64,000 bases of DNA from Bacteroides sp. (GCA_023665085.1 JAMPEQ010000003.1:62001-126000), one strand, 5' to 3'; positions 9,464 through 18,181 are shown, numbered from the stretch's first letter. Program-made: numbers and translations. The notes: generated by a model from the letters alone, not told the origin.

Positions 9464-9527
9464 AATAAACTACATTCCTTTCAAAATTCATTCTGAAATT
9501 AAGATTATGATGCAGTTTTGACAACAT
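9456..9527 (-). CDS. Tiny ORF overlapping the radical SAM start (23 residues)
   Basis: ATG at 9527 with a GAGG ribosome binding site six bases upstream, 23 codons, and a TGA at 9458-9456 that overlaps the radical SAM start codon region by 8 bp. The peptide begins MLSKLHHNLNF and ends NVVYYE. The start and ribosome binding site lie inside the loop of one hairpin (9509-9570). In the alternative hairpin the GAGG is paired. It may be a coupling ORF or a small precursor peptide. The reading is exact but expression is inferred. Confidence 0.45.
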   Translation of the reverse strand: MLSKLHHNLNFRMNFERNVVYYE

Positions 9528-9573
9528 AGTTAACCTCGATACAATCTGCTGTCAGTATTAAAACTGCATCGAG
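9509..9573 (-). promoter_or_regulatory. Leader with mutually exclusive hairpins ahead of the radical SAM gene
   Basis: Stem one pairs GATGCAGTTTT with AAAACTGCATC (plus-strand positions 9509-9519 and 9560-9570, 11 bp). Stem two pairs CTCGAT with ATCGAG (9535-9540 and 9568-9573). The second includes the GAG of the ribosome binding site of the 23-codon ORF. The stems share bases 9568-9570 and cannot form together. The first stem's 5' arm lies in the last codons of the 11-codon leader ORF. This layout resembles translational attenuators. Confidence 0.5.
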
Positions 9574-9593
9574 CTGCTAATTCGTTTTCTCAT
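9558..9593 (-). CDS. Leader peptide ORF (11 residues)
   Basis: ATG at 9593 preceded by a near-perfect AGGAGAG site (9601-9607) seven bases away; 11 codons reading MRKRISSSMQF, then TAA at 9560-9558. It starts about 30 nt after the predicted transcription start. Its last codons form one arm of both alternative hairpins, so ribosome occupancy here would change the fold downstream. Confidence 0.45.
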   Translation of the reverse strand: MRKRISSSMQF

Positions 9594-9629
9594 TGAGAAC
9601 CTCTCCTAAAAAATATATTTATTATTTAG

Positions 9630-9658
9630 ATCATATCATAAAATAAACCAAAGGACAA
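9630..9658 (-). promoter_or_regulatory. Promoter for the leader/radical SAM unit
   Basis: Minus strand TTGTCC (9653-9658) and TATGAT (9630-9635) with 17-bp spacing. The -35 element lies in one arm of the upstream terminator hairpin. A second TATGAT overlaps at 9635-9640, but with poor spacing. Confidence 0.5.
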
Positions 9659-9680
9659 TATTATCATTATCCTTTGGTTT
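9645..9680 (-). terminator. Terminator of the secreted fibronectin-like gene
   Basis: An 11-bp stem AAACCAAAGGA / TCCTTTGGTTT (9645-9655 and 9670-9680). On the minus strand it is followed by ATTTTATG, a moderate T-tract. It lies 53 bp past the stop codon of the gene ending at 9733. Confidence 0.65.
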
Positions 9681-9732
9681 AAATTTTTGTTATGGTGCTA
9701 TTAACGTTTTATTGACTTCTTATCTTTAAGAT

Positions 9733-10851
9733 TTATTTTTTTGTTGTAACAGATTTTGCATTGCTCCAAGAACCGTAAACCTTTTTCTTGTCAACAGTCT
9801 TGTATGCACGAATCTTTACATAATATTTTTTCTTGCCCTTGAGCTTAGAAATAGTTTTTTGTGTAGTCTTTGCCTTTGATACAGTTACATATTTTGTGGT
9901 TTTCTTTGTGAATTTTGAAGATGTGCTGTATGCAATTTGATAGCCTGTTACATTAGCATCCTTTTTCCATTTTGCTGTAATCTTCTTTGATTTAGTTGAT
10001 TTTACAGAGCTTAATGTGGATTTCTTAGGCTTAATGGTGAATGTTTTTGTCATTACACCATCATACTTTTTGCCGTTGAATGTAATTGTAACAGTTGCTT
10101 TTCCCGGTTTATAATTGTTTTTATAGGTTACTTTGTAGTTTGATGCAGGGATAATATTACCTTTTCTGTCTTTAACTGTAACCTTTGGAGTTTTCTTTTT
10201 GCCGTTGTAGGTTGTTGATGTATATTTAAGAGAAGCTGATTTTGGTGCATAATATGTTTCAATAGCTTTTTCATAACCGCAGTATTTGCAGGGCTGTACT
10301 TTGCCTCCGTCAGAAGAAAGCACTTCTTTTATATCAGTAAGATACTCATAATAAGCTGTGTTTGTGTAGACTTCTGCAAACTCATGGCTGTGTGAGCCAA
10401 CTGTTACATTAGTAGTGTATTTTCCGCATTCTGAACCTGAAAGCATAAAGTAATAGGTTTTGCCCTTAGTCAGCTTTGCAGCTACCTTGAATTCAGGCAC
10501 TTGTGCATCTAAACCTGCTTCGCCGATACCTGAATAAATTTCTTCTTCACTTTCATAATCAAGTGACATAATCATACTCAAAGCCATTCCTGTTGTTGGT
10601 TTTGTGTCACATTTAAATTCATAGAAGGCTGTCGATGAAGGGATTATTTTCAAAATTGCAACCTGCTCATCATAGTTGTTAGACTGTGAATTGATTGAAA
10701 CTGAAACAGTATCTCCCATTTTTACCTGTGGTGAATTGCTGTAAAGCTTCATAATATCATCAAATTCATCAGCAGATGCTGTAAATGATCCTGCACCAAG
10801 GCAGGTAAATGCCATAATAATAGCCATTAATACCGATAATAATTTTTTCAT
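9733..10851 (-). CDS. Secreted protein with Ig-like and fibronectin type III-like C-terminal modules
   Basis: A 372-residue exported protein. A signal peptide is clear (MKKLLSVLMAIIMAFTCLGA, cleavage after about ASA at residue 27). Residues 30-170 are a beta-rich domain of unknown type. A Cys pair (CKYCG, about 190-195) may bind metal. Residues 205-275 form an Ig-like module with YKVTYKNNYKPGKATVTITF. Residues 280-372 form a fibronectin-like cassette with ITAKWKKDANVTGYQIAYST and KKKYYVKIRAYKTV, ending in TTKK. The same cassette ends the proteins at 18182-18697 and 58710-59732 (internally in the latter). Function is unknown; a surface or secreted adhesin-like role is inference. Confidence 0.8.
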   Translation of the reverse strand: MKKLLSVLMAIIMAFTCLGAGSFTASADEFDDIMKLYSNSPQVKMGDTVSVSINSQSNNYDEQVAILKIIPSSTAFYEFKCDTKPTTGMALSMIMSLDYESEEEIYSGIGEAGLDAQVPEFKVAAKLTKGKTYYFMLSGSECGKYTTNVTVGSHSHEFAEVYTNTAYYEYLTDIKEVLSSDGGKVQPCKYCGYEKAIETYYAPKSASLKYTSTTYNGKKKTPKVTVKDRKGNIIPASNYKVTYKNNYKPGKATVTITFNGKKYDGVMTKTFTIKPKKSTLSSVKSTKSKKITAKWKKDANVTGYQIAYSTSSKFTKKTTKYVTVSKAKTTQKTISKLKGKKKYYVKIRAYKTVDKKKVYGSWSNAKSVTTKK

Positions 10852-11026
10852 AATTTTTCTCCTTTTAAACTTGCTGAATATATTTAATTATAAAGTGTAT
10901 GCTTTTTTATCACCTCATATATCAAATTAAAGTATATCTTAATATTATTATACTTCTATAACATAGTCAGTGTAAATAGGAAATATGTCACAAGTTTTTT
11001 CAAATTTTTTGTATGTTATACTAATT

Positions 11027-12820
11027 TTAGCTTTTTCTGTATTTTTCTGCCTGCAGGTTGAACATGTATGCATAGGTTTTGTTTAATTCCATAAGCTCTC
11101 GGTGCGATCCTGATTCAATAATCCGCCCTTTTTCCATAACATATATCTTGTCTGCATTTATTGTTGTTGATAATCTGTGTGAAATAAATATTACTGTTTT
11201 ATCCTTGGCTGCTTCCATCATTGCCTGATTAAGATTATATTCAGCAACGGGATCAAGATTTGCAGAAGGTTCGTCAAGAATTACATATGGGCATTTTTTG
11301 TAAAATGCTCTTGATATTGCAATTTTCTGTGCTTCACCGCCTGATGTCATGACACCGTTATCATCAAATTCTCTTAAAATCTCAGTGTCAGCGCCGTTCG
11401 GAAGATCTTTATCAAATCCTGAATGCTTGAGTGAAGACATAACCCTTTCTTTATCAGGATTTGTATCAAGTGCTACATTTTCGCCCATTGAACAAGCAAA
11501 CAGCTGAAAATCCTGAAACACTGCTGAAAAACGGTTTCTGTGTGACTCAAGTGTAACATCCTTGATGTTTTCATTGTCAATAAGAATTTCGCCGTCAGAC
11601 GCATCATAGAGCCTTAGCAACAGATTTGTTAGAGTGGTTTTTCCTGCTCCGTTATAACCTACAAGTGCAATTTTTTCATATGGTTTTATTGTAATGTTTA
11701 TATCTTCAAGAGTCGGCTTGTCATTACCCGGGTAAGTGAAGGAGAGATTTTTTATCTCAATATTTTTAGGCTTTTCACATGGAATATTTTTTTCACCATC
11801 AAGTATTGTAGGTTCTGTTTTCAAAAATTCTCTGTATTTTTCTATCATTTTGGCTTGCTCTGAAAAATTTCTTACAGCGGATACTGTCAGAAAAGAAAAG
11901 GAAAATGCAATTGATGTTGCTCCGTTAAAGGCTGCTACAAAATCGCCTGCTGAAAGCGAATGCTTTTCCAGTACACAGTAACCAAGATATAATGGCAGTA
12001 AAAACATAAAGCCTAATATCTGAACGCCTGTTTCCTGTATAAAATACAGTATATCAATTTTTCTCACATATTTTACCTGATTATCGCATACAGTTTGTGC
12101 GGCTTCGTTATATCTTTTCATAAGCAGAGGCTTGATATTGTTCATTCTGACTTCCTTTGCATAATCCTGAAGATAAAATACCCTTGCAAAATAATCTGCT
12201 CTTCTGTGAAGTCTGTTGTTGTCTATTCGTCTTTGCATTTGCAGTGTGCCGATCTTTTTGCTTATTGGTGTGAAAATAATAACTATTGCAATTATAATCA
12301 AAAGGCAAAACGGATCAATTGTCAGCAGAATTGAGCATATTGTAAAGAGTGAAACAAGCTCACCTATGTAATGCCTTACATAAGACAGAACATTTTGTAT
12401 ATTGTCTGCGGATGCCTGTATTGTAAGAATAAAATTATTGTAAAAATGCGGATTATCATAATTTTCCAAATCAAGAATTTTAGCCTTTTCATAAAGCGTT
12501 TGATTTAATGCTTTTGAAGCCCGCTCTTTTTCGGCATTCCAGTAAAATTCACGAAACAGTGCAATTGCAAGCTCACTGAGCAGAAGAACTAATGCTATTG
12601 CTATTATAGCTTTTATAATATTTCGCTTGTCTCCGTTTCCGGTTACTGTGTCAATAATATATTTTACACCTACTACAGCAACAATTCGTGTAGGCAGTTT
12701 TTCAATAACTCCCCAAAGAATTTCGCCTATTACAAGACCTGGCGAATGCTTGAACATAAGGCGGATAAAGTAAAATATATTTGAAACCATTGAGCTGCTG
12801 TCCTTCTTTTTATATTTCAT
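11027..12820 (-). CDS. ABC exporter half-transporter (permease-ATPase fusion), subunit B
   Basis: 597 residues: a six-helix type IV exporter membrane domain (about 15-320) fused to an ATPase (about 345-590). Walker A is LVGYNGAGKTT, the signature motif is TSGGEAQKIAISRAF, Walker B is YVILDEPSANLDP, and the switch His is in FISHRLS. No C39 peptidase domain is present. Its start overlaps the end of the partner gene by 11 bp, so the two most likely form a heterodimer. Exporters of this type move drugs, lipids or peptides; nothing fixes the substrate here. Confidence 0.9.
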   Translation of the reverse strand: MKYKKKDSSSMVSNIFYFIRLMFKHSPGLVIGEILWGVIEKLPTRIVAVVGVKYIIDTVTGNGDKRNIIKAIIAIALVLLLSELAIALFREFYWNAEKERASKALNQTLYEKAKILDLENYDNPHFYNNFILTIQASADNIQNVLSYVRHYIGELVSLFTICSILLTIDPFCLLIIIAIVIIFTPISKKIGTLQMQRRIDNNRLHRRADYFARVFYLQDYAKEVRMNNIKPLLMKRYNEAAQTVCDNQVKYVRKIDILYFIQETGVQILGFMFLLPLYLGYCVLEKHSLSAGDFVAAFNGATSIAFSFSFLTVSAVRNFSEQAKMIEKYREFLKTEPTILDGEKNIPCEKPKNIEIKNLSFTYPGNDKPTLEDINITIKPYEKIALVGYNGAGKTTLTNLLLRLYDASDGEILIDNENIKDVTLESHRNRFSAVFQDFQLFACSMGENVALDTNPDKERVMSSLKHSGFDKDLPNGADTEILREFDDNGVMTSGGEAQKIAISRAFYKKCPYVILDEPSANLDPVAEYNLNQAMMEAAKDKTVIFISHRLSTTINADKIYVMEKGRIIESGSHRELMELNKTYAYMFNLQAEKYRKS

Positions 12821-14660
12821 CTTTTTCTACCTCTTCATTGTAGCTGGAGGCTTGCAGGGCAAACATCTCGCTGTATTTTCCATTGGCATTAATAAGCTCT
12901 TCATGACTGCCCTTTTCAAGCAGCTGACCATTGCCAAGCACATATATTATGTCTGACAAAACTGCACTCGACAGCCTGTGAGATATATAAATAACAGTTT
13001 TATCCTTTGTTGCTTCTATAAGGCTTTCATACATTTTGTATTCTGCAATCGGATCAAGCGCTGAGCTTGGCTCGTCAAGGATTGCAAGCTCAAAATCTTT
13101 TGCAAACATTCTTGCAACGGCAGTCTTCTGGGCTTCTCCGCCTGAAAGTCCTGCACCGCTTTCGTCAAACTCACGGCTGAGAACAGTGTCCCCCTTGTTA
13201 TCAAGACGGCAAATTCTTTCCCACACACCGCTTTGCATAAGTGCCGTCTGAGCTTTAATTTTATCATCTTCACTGCATTCACGGCACATAACATTTTCAT
13301 TTACTGAAATTGCAAATGTTTTGTAATCCTGAAATACTGTTGCAAACTTATTTCTGTATTCATCAACGTTATATTCCTTTATGTTTATGCCGTTATATAA
13401 AATTTCTCCTTCATCAGCATCATAAAAACGCAGAAGAAGCTTAACCAGCGTTGATTTGCCTGCACCGTTTATGCCGACAACAGCAACGGTCTGACCTTTT
13501 ATAAATTTTAGATTTATATTTTTTAGCGAATATTCCTTTGCACCGGGATATTTGAAAGACACATTCTTTAATTCCAGGCTTTTAAAATCATCTATACTCT
13601 TATTTCCGGATACTACCTTGCTTTCGTATTCAAAGAAGTCACGCAGATTTTGAAAATACAGTGCTACCTCTGAAAGCGATGACAGGCTTTCAGCTATATT
13701 TGTTGTAGCACTTCTTACAGAATTTATAGAGCTTAAGACAACAGAAAATCCTGATACATCCAAACCTTTTGTTACAACAAACTGATAACCCGAATAAGCA
13801 TATGTACAGAAAATGGGAATAAATTCACCACAGATTGAGCTTAGCATGCTCATCCAGAACAGCTTCCAGCCATATGTTTTGATGATTTTTATATTATCCG
13901 TTACGGCCTTTTCAAATCTTCCGATTATAACGCTGAAAATATTTGATGTTCTTATATCTTTTGAAAATTCTTTCAGATAGACAGTCCTTTGAGTGTAGGA
14001 TTTTATTCTGTTGTTTGTTGTCATTTCCAAATCTCTTTTATATACAACCTTGCTTTTGATAATTTCAACAATGAACACTAAAATTACAGGCAGTAAAAAT
14101 AAAAGATATGCAGGATCAATGCTGGTGACAACGGTTATGACAGACATAAAAGCCATAAAAGAGCCGAATACTATTGATAAATTCCATGAAAACATTATGA
14201 AATATCCATTAGTAAGTATGTCACTCGCACGCTGGTATTTGTCGTAAAATTCAGGATCTTCGTAACAGCTTATATCAACTCTTGATGCCTTTTCAAAAAT
14301 CATATTGTTAAGTGCTTTAAATATCTTTTTCTGTCCTACATTTGTAACATAATCTCCCCAGACAGAAATTATCTCTGTAGCCAGACCTATAATGAGAAAT
14401 AAAGCAAGATTTTTAATGTAGTATTCAAATGTTCCGCTGCCCTCTATCACAGTAAGAAGTACCTTCAAAAATAAAACGCCCTGAACAAACATTTTGAAAA
14501 AGTCTGCTGCACATTCAGACAGTATTCCGCTTATGATAAACCATTTGTCTGCCTTGAAAAGTATTTTTACAGCCCATATTAAGTTTTTCATAACAGGAAC
14601 TTTAACCTTTTCATGCACCGGTATCCATCTCATATTATCACCCCTTTTAGTTTTAGCCAA
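12810..14660 (-). CDS. ABC exporter half-transporter (permease-ATPase fusion), subunit A
   Basis: 616 residues with the same layout as its partner: membrane domain to about residue 330, then an ATPase with Walker A VVGINGAGKST, signature LSGGEAQKTAVARMF, Walker B LAILDEPSSALDP and switch His in YISHRLS. Both subunits keep the catalytic Glu after Walker B, so neither site is plainly degenerate. A possible earlier ATG exists at residue 10 (MRWIPVHEKVK), which follows the ribosome-binding-like AGGGGTGAT; if that is used the protein begins 9 residues later. It lies 38 bp after the metallophosphoesterase gene in the same operon. Confidence 0.9.
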   Translation of the reverse strand: MAKTKRGDNMRWIPVHEKVKVPVMKNLIWAVKILFKADKWFIISGILSECAADFFKMFVQGVLFLKVLLTVIEGSGTFEYYIKNLALFLIIGLATEIISVWGDYVTNVGQKKIFKALNNMIFEKASRVDISCYEDPEFYDKYQRASDILTNGYFIMFSWNLSIVFGSFMAFMSVITVVTSIDPAYLLFLLPVILVFIVEIIKSKVVYKRDLEMTTNNRIKSYTQRTVYLKEFSKDIRTSNIFSVIIGRFEKAVTDNIKIIKTYGWKLFWMSMLSSICGEFIPIFCTYAYSGYQFVVTKGLDVSGFSVVLSSINSVRSATTNIAESLSSLSEVALYFQNLRDFFEYESKVVSGNKSIDDFKSLELKNVSFKYPGAKEYSLKNINLKFIKGQTVAVVGINGAGKSTLVKLLLRFYDADEGEILYNGINIKEYNVDEYRNKFATVFQDYKTFAISVNENVMCRECSEDDKIKAQTALMQSGVWERICRLDNKGDTVLSREFDESGAGLSGGEAQKTAVARMFAKDFELAILDEPSSALDPIAEYKMYESLIEATKDKTVIYISHRLSSAVLSDIIYVLGNGQLLEKGSHEELINANGKYSEMFALQASSYNEEVEKDEI

Positions 14661-14698
14661 ACCTGATTCAAACCACGGCTTTGCTATGATTTATGATT

Positions 14699-15508
14699 TT
14701 AAATAAAAATTTGTGTTGTTTTGAGTGTTTCGGTGTCAAGAAGCTTTACACTGCTTTTGCAGAATTTGTCATATGAATTGCTTCCGCTTCCAGTGCATTG
14801 AATGAGCTTTACACCCATAAGCTCAAGTTCAAAGCTGTTTTTATGATCATGTCCGAAACACATTGCTTTGAGATAAGGAGATAATCTCTCAAGCTCTTTT
14901 GTGTTTATATCCGGAGGGCAGGGACATTCTCCCAAAAAACCGGTATATTTAATGTTTTCCTTGAAACGATAGTATTTTTTACCGTCACGCACTGCACCCT
15001 TTTGTTTTTTCTCGAATACATCTATACAGTCCATAATATCAGGCACAATAATATGCTGAAAAGCTATTGCTTTTTTGCCATTTATCATTTTCAAAGCATT
15101 ATCAATTTGTTCTGTCTTGACTGTGTCATAATAGCTTTCTTCGCCGTCATAATACGAGCCGCTGTCAATGAAGAGCAGGCTTTCTCCCATCATTTCAACA
15201 AGGTAATCTCTTCCGTTTGTAAGCGAATTTTTATATTCTGAAATTATTTCAAGAATTTCATCTTTTTTTGTGCTGCATTCATCATCGTGATTTCCGAAAA
15301 CTGTTGCAAACGGAATATTGCCTGTTAAATCAAGCACCTGTCTCAGATACTTCCTGTAATTTCTTTTTGTAGACGGACCATGAACCGTGTCACCTAAAAA
15401 TACAATTAGGTCAGGATTTGTTTTATTAAATACTTTTTTCAGAGATGCAAGTGTTTTCCTGCTTCCAAGCGGTTTATTATGTACATCTGCAACAAGTAAA
15501 ATTTTCAT
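14699..15508 (-). CDS. Calcineurin-like metallophosphoesterase
   Basis: A 269-residue cytoplasmic metallophosphoesterase. The metal ligands are in ADVHNKP (about residues 7-13), FLGDTVHGP (about 37-45), FGNHDDE (about 71-77), FQHIIVP and FGHDHK, the standard order. Similar proteins act on phosphodiesters or protein phosphates; the substrate is unknown. It is first in a minus-strand operon with the two ABC exporter subunits (38-bp gap). Confidence 0.88.
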   Translation of the reverse strand: MKILLVADVHNKPLGSRKTLASLKKVFNKTNPDLIVFLGDTVHGPSTKRNYRKYLRQVLDLTGNIPFATVFGNHDDECSTKKDEILEIISEYKNSLTNGRDYLVEMMGESLLFIDSGSYYDGEESYYDTVKTEQIDNALKMINGKKAIAFQHIIVPDIMDCIDVFEKKQKGAVRDGKKYYRFKENIKYTGFLGECPCPPDINTKELERLSPYLKAMCFGHDHKNSFELELMGVKLIQCTGSGSNSYDKFCKSSVKLLDTETLKTTQIFI

Positions 15509-15592
15509 TATTTTTCCTCGCGGTTTACTATTTATTGACTATAAAATGTTGTTTTAAATTTTAACATAGTAAAAAAATATTTTCAATGGCTA

Positions 15593-15624
15593 AAAGCACC
15601 TGAGATAATTACCTCAGGTGCTTT
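15593..15624 (-). terminator. Rho-independent terminator of hpf
   Basis: A 12-bp perfect stem AAAGCACCTGAG (15593-15604) / CTCAGGTGCTTT (15613-15624). On the minus strand it is followed by TTTTAG, 16 bp after the hpf stop codon. Confidence 0.85.
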
Positions 15625-15639
15625 GTGGTGTTATATATT

Positions 15640-16188
15640 TTATTCACAGATTAATAAGCCGTAGCCTCGTCCTCGTTTGTAAATAATTTTTGTTTCTCCG
15701 TCAATTCCGAGATATACGAAAAAGCTGTGTCCCAGCATTTCCATCTGAACTATTGCTTCGTCATCTGTCATCATATGAGGAGAAATTGTTTTTCTCCTTC
15801 TGATTTCAACAGAGCTTGAATCAAATAAATCAAAGTTTTCCATTGTCACTTCGTCATTAAGTGAATCAAAGGCACTTGCAATTTCATCAATTCCGCCTTT
15901 TCTTTTCTTGTCAACAAGGTAAGTTTTTAGCTTTCTTATTTTACGCTTTAAATCATCGACTGCCATATCAACTACAGGCTCAATTCTGTCTGCAACAGCT
16001 TCACCTCGGATAAATGATCCTACATTTAATACAGTTATATCACATTTGTATCCGTCTTTTTTCTTTGATAAAGTTACATCAAATGACGCTGCATCGGGAA
16101 GCATTTTTTCTATTCTTTTGAGCTCCTTGTCAATACCGTCCTTTGTTCCTTGCTTCAGCTCGAATCCTCTTGCTGCAATATTAATCAT
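15640..16188 (-). CDS. hpf: Ribosome hibernation-promoting factor, long form
   Basis: Binds the 30S decoding region and dimerises 70S ribosomes into inactive 100S particles in stationary phase. The 182-residue length is the long form: an N-terminal beta-alpha RaiA/YfiA domain (about 1-100, MINIAARGFELKQGTKDGID) joined by a linker to the C-terminal dimerisation domain (about 125-180, IRRRKTISPHMMTDDEAI, GHSFFVYLG). Monocistronic, with its own terminator, and divergent from the GH28 gene. Confidence 0.93.
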   Translation of the reverse strand: MINIAARGFELKQGTKDGIDKELKRIEKMLPDAASFDVTLSKKKDGYKCDITVLNVGSFIRGEAVADRIEPVVDMAVDDLKRKIRKLKTYLVDKKRKGGIDEIASAFDSLNDEVTMENFDLFDSSSVEIRRRKTISPHMMTDDEAIVQMEMLGHSFFVYLGIDGETKIIYKRGRGYGLLICE

Positions 16189-16268
16189 TTATATCAGCCT
16201 CCTGCTGTGTAAAAAATCAGGTTTCCCTGTAATTAAATTATACACTCTTTTTGATGTAATTAACAGTA

Positions 16269-16297
16269 TTTACTTTAAAGTGAATATTTGGTATAAT
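16269..16297 (+). promoter_or_regulatory. Promoter for the GH28 gene
   Basis: TTTACT (16269-16274), 17 bp, TATAAT (16292-16297); the ATG follows at 16334 with GAGGA upstream. Confidence 0.6.
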
Positions 16298-16333
16298 ATT
16301 AAGCTAGATAATTACAATTTTAGAGGATTATTT

Positions 16334-17881
16334 ATGGCTAAGATAAAACGAACACCGATAGATAAGCTGAATACTTTATTTTTTGGTAAGGATTTAAGAG
16401 TTACCGAAGGTGAGCCTTATACAGAAGTCAGAGAATATGATTTTTCTTCCTATTATCCTGAGAATGATTATATACATTATCAAAGTGTTCCTGAGAGCAA
16501 TGTTTTTGATATACGTGATTTTGGTGCATCTGTTGATAACGAAGATAATTCACAGTATATAAATAAAGCAGTTGAAATTGCGTCTCAGTTTGGCGGCACG
16601 GTTGTTGTTTCAGGCGGTGATTATATTTGCAAAACGGTTGAACTGAAATCAGATGTAACATTATTTATCGAGCGTGATTCAGCTATTTGTGCAAATACTA
16701 CAGGCAAGGGGTATGAAAAGAGAAAAGCTCTTATTTATGCTGAAAAATGTAAGAATATAACTTTTACAGGCGGAGGAAAATTAAAGGGCAACGGCAATCT
16801 GTTTGGAAGAAAACCTCTTGCCGACTGCAATAACACTGTTCCTGCCAAATACATAGATGTTATTGAAATGAGAAAAGATTACCGAAGTCAGCTTCGTTTT
16901 GCTCATCCAAGCAAATACGGAGGTCCTGTAGAGCTTAAGAATTGCAAAGACATTACTGTAGAGAATTTTATAATAGAAAACAGTGCTTATTGGACATTTA
17001 AGCTGGTTAATTGTGATAATGTAAGTTTTAGTAATTTTGTTATAAACAATAACCGAAATGTTGCCAATGCAGACGGAATTGATATTGCTGGCAGCAGCAA
17101 TGTGTTTATAAATCACTGCTTTATTTCTACGGCAGATGACGGAGTAGTAATAAAAAATGCTCTCTGGCTTGGCAATGAGGGTGAAATGAATAATATCTGC
17201 ATTACTGACTGTGAGATAATCAGCAGGACTAATGCCATAAAGGTTGGTACTGAAACAACTTATGATATAAATGATATCAATATAACTGACTGCAGACTTT
17301 TTATGACAGATTTATATCCCGGAAGTGTTTCAGGAATTTCTCTTGAGGCATGTGACGGAACAGTTTTGAGTAATATAAATATAAGTAATATAAAAATGAA
17401 CAGATGTACATGCCCTGTATTCATTCGCCTCGGAAACAGAAACCGTGCAAGTGAGGTATCTGCAGAAAGTGCCAATGCCATAGAATTTGGTGCTAAAATT
17501 AATAAGCGCAGTAATATTGGTAAAAAAATGTTTGACGGCAGAAGCAGAGTGAGAGATATAAGAATATCGGATGTTACAGCAGATAATGTGGAAATACCTG
17601 TAATAATTGCAGGCTATCGTCAGGGCTCGGCAGTGAACAGGGTGCAGAATGTTGAGCTTAATAACATAACATTAAATTATGCCGACATTCCTGAAATTAT
17701 TGATAAAAGAATTTTTATTCCTGAATATGCAGATGTTTATCCTGAAGGCTGGCGATTCAGAAATTTGCCGTCTTACAGCTTATGGATAAGACATGCAGAG
17801 AATATTAATATAGAAAATTTTGTATGCAATCATCCTCAGCCTACATGGAAAAAAGAAATTATCAAGGATGATGTTATATAA
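16334..17881 (+). CDS. Glycoside hydrolase family 28 (polygalacturonase-like), cytoplasmic
   Basis: 515 residues forming a right-handed beta helix of the GH28 pectinase family. After an FDIRDFGAS entry motif come NADGIDIAGSSN and STADDGVVIKN (catalytic Asp cluster, about 240-275) and SRTNAIKVGTET (RIK-like motif). I chose ATG 16334 because it follows GAGGATT and lies after a good promoter. The open frame continues upstream to 16046, but that part runs through the hpf gene and the promoter. No signal peptide is present, so it should act inside the cell, for example as an exo-enzyme on imported oligogalacturonides. Confidence 0.85.
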   Translation: MAKIKRTPIDKLNTLFFGKDLRVTEGEPYTEVREYDFSSYYPENDYIHYQSVPESNVFDIRDFGASVDNEDNSQYINKAVEIASQFGGTVVVSGGDYICKTVELKSDVTLFIERDSAICANTTGKGYEKRKALIYAEKCKNITFTGGGKLKGNGNLFGRKPLADCNNTVPAKYIDVIEMRKDYRSQLRFAHPSKYGGPVELKNCKDITVENFIIENSAYWTFKLVNCDNVSFSNFVINNNRNVANADGIDIAGSSNVFINHCFISTADDGVVIKNALWLGNEGEMNNICITDCEIISRTNAIKVGTETTYDINDINITDCRLFMTDLYPGSVSGISLEACDGTVLSNINISNIKMNRCTCPVFIRLGNRNRASEVSAESANAIEFGAKINKRSNIGKKMFDGRSRVRDIRISDVTADNVEIPVIIAGYRQGSAVNRVQNVELNNITLNYADIPEIIDKRIFIPEYADVYPEGWRFRNLPSYSLWIRHAENINIENFVCNHPQPTWKKEIIKDDVI

Positions 17882-18138
17882 ATTTTATTTGCAAATTAAT
17901 ACAAAATGTAAAGGCTTGACGGTAAGCTAAGGTGCTGTAATGCAGTGTTAGTTTCTCTTTTCTGAGTACTTTCACTACGAAACTGCAAAGCATTTAAAAT
18001 TATTGGATTTTCAGATAAAATAAGGCATAAAGTGTCATTTGATTTATTACAGCATAGTTTGACTATGCTGTTTTTTCTTTTACTGCAATGCATCTGATGT
18101 AAACCTGCATTTTTCTATTATCTGTGCTTTTGTATTTG
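17882..18138. other. Intergenic region with no recognisable gene
   Basis: Beyond the terminator at 18049-18077 and the promoter that follows, I see no coding sequence. Bases 17913-17952 contain short nested inverted repeats (for example CTAA/TTAG and TGC/GCA), too weak to call an RNA gene. Confidence 0.4.
18049..18077 (+). terminator. Rho-independent terminator
   Basis: A 9-bp stem ACAGCATAG (18049-18057) / CTATGCTGT (18063-18071), 5-base loop, then TTTTTC. It probably ends the GH28 transcript, 168 bp after its stop codon. Confidence 0.8.
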
Positions 18139-18167
18139 TTGACACAAAAGACTCGGCAATGTATTAT
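18139..18167 (+). promoter_or_regulatory. Promoter for the small secreted protein gene
   Basis: TTGACA (18139-18144), 17 bp, TATTAT (18162-18167), 15 bp ahead of the start codon at 18182, so the 5' leader would be very short. Confidence 0.65.
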
Positions 18168-18181
18168 ATGGAGTTATTGTT

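Noticed and set aside
11027-14660. Bacteriocin exporters with C39 peptidase
   Set aside because: Neither ABC protein has an N-terminal peptidase domain; both begin directly with membrane helices.
16046-16333. In-frame extension of the GH28 gene to an ATG at 16046
   Set aside because: This stretch is antisense to hpf, contains the GH28 promoter, and lacks a ribosome site; ATG 16334 has one.
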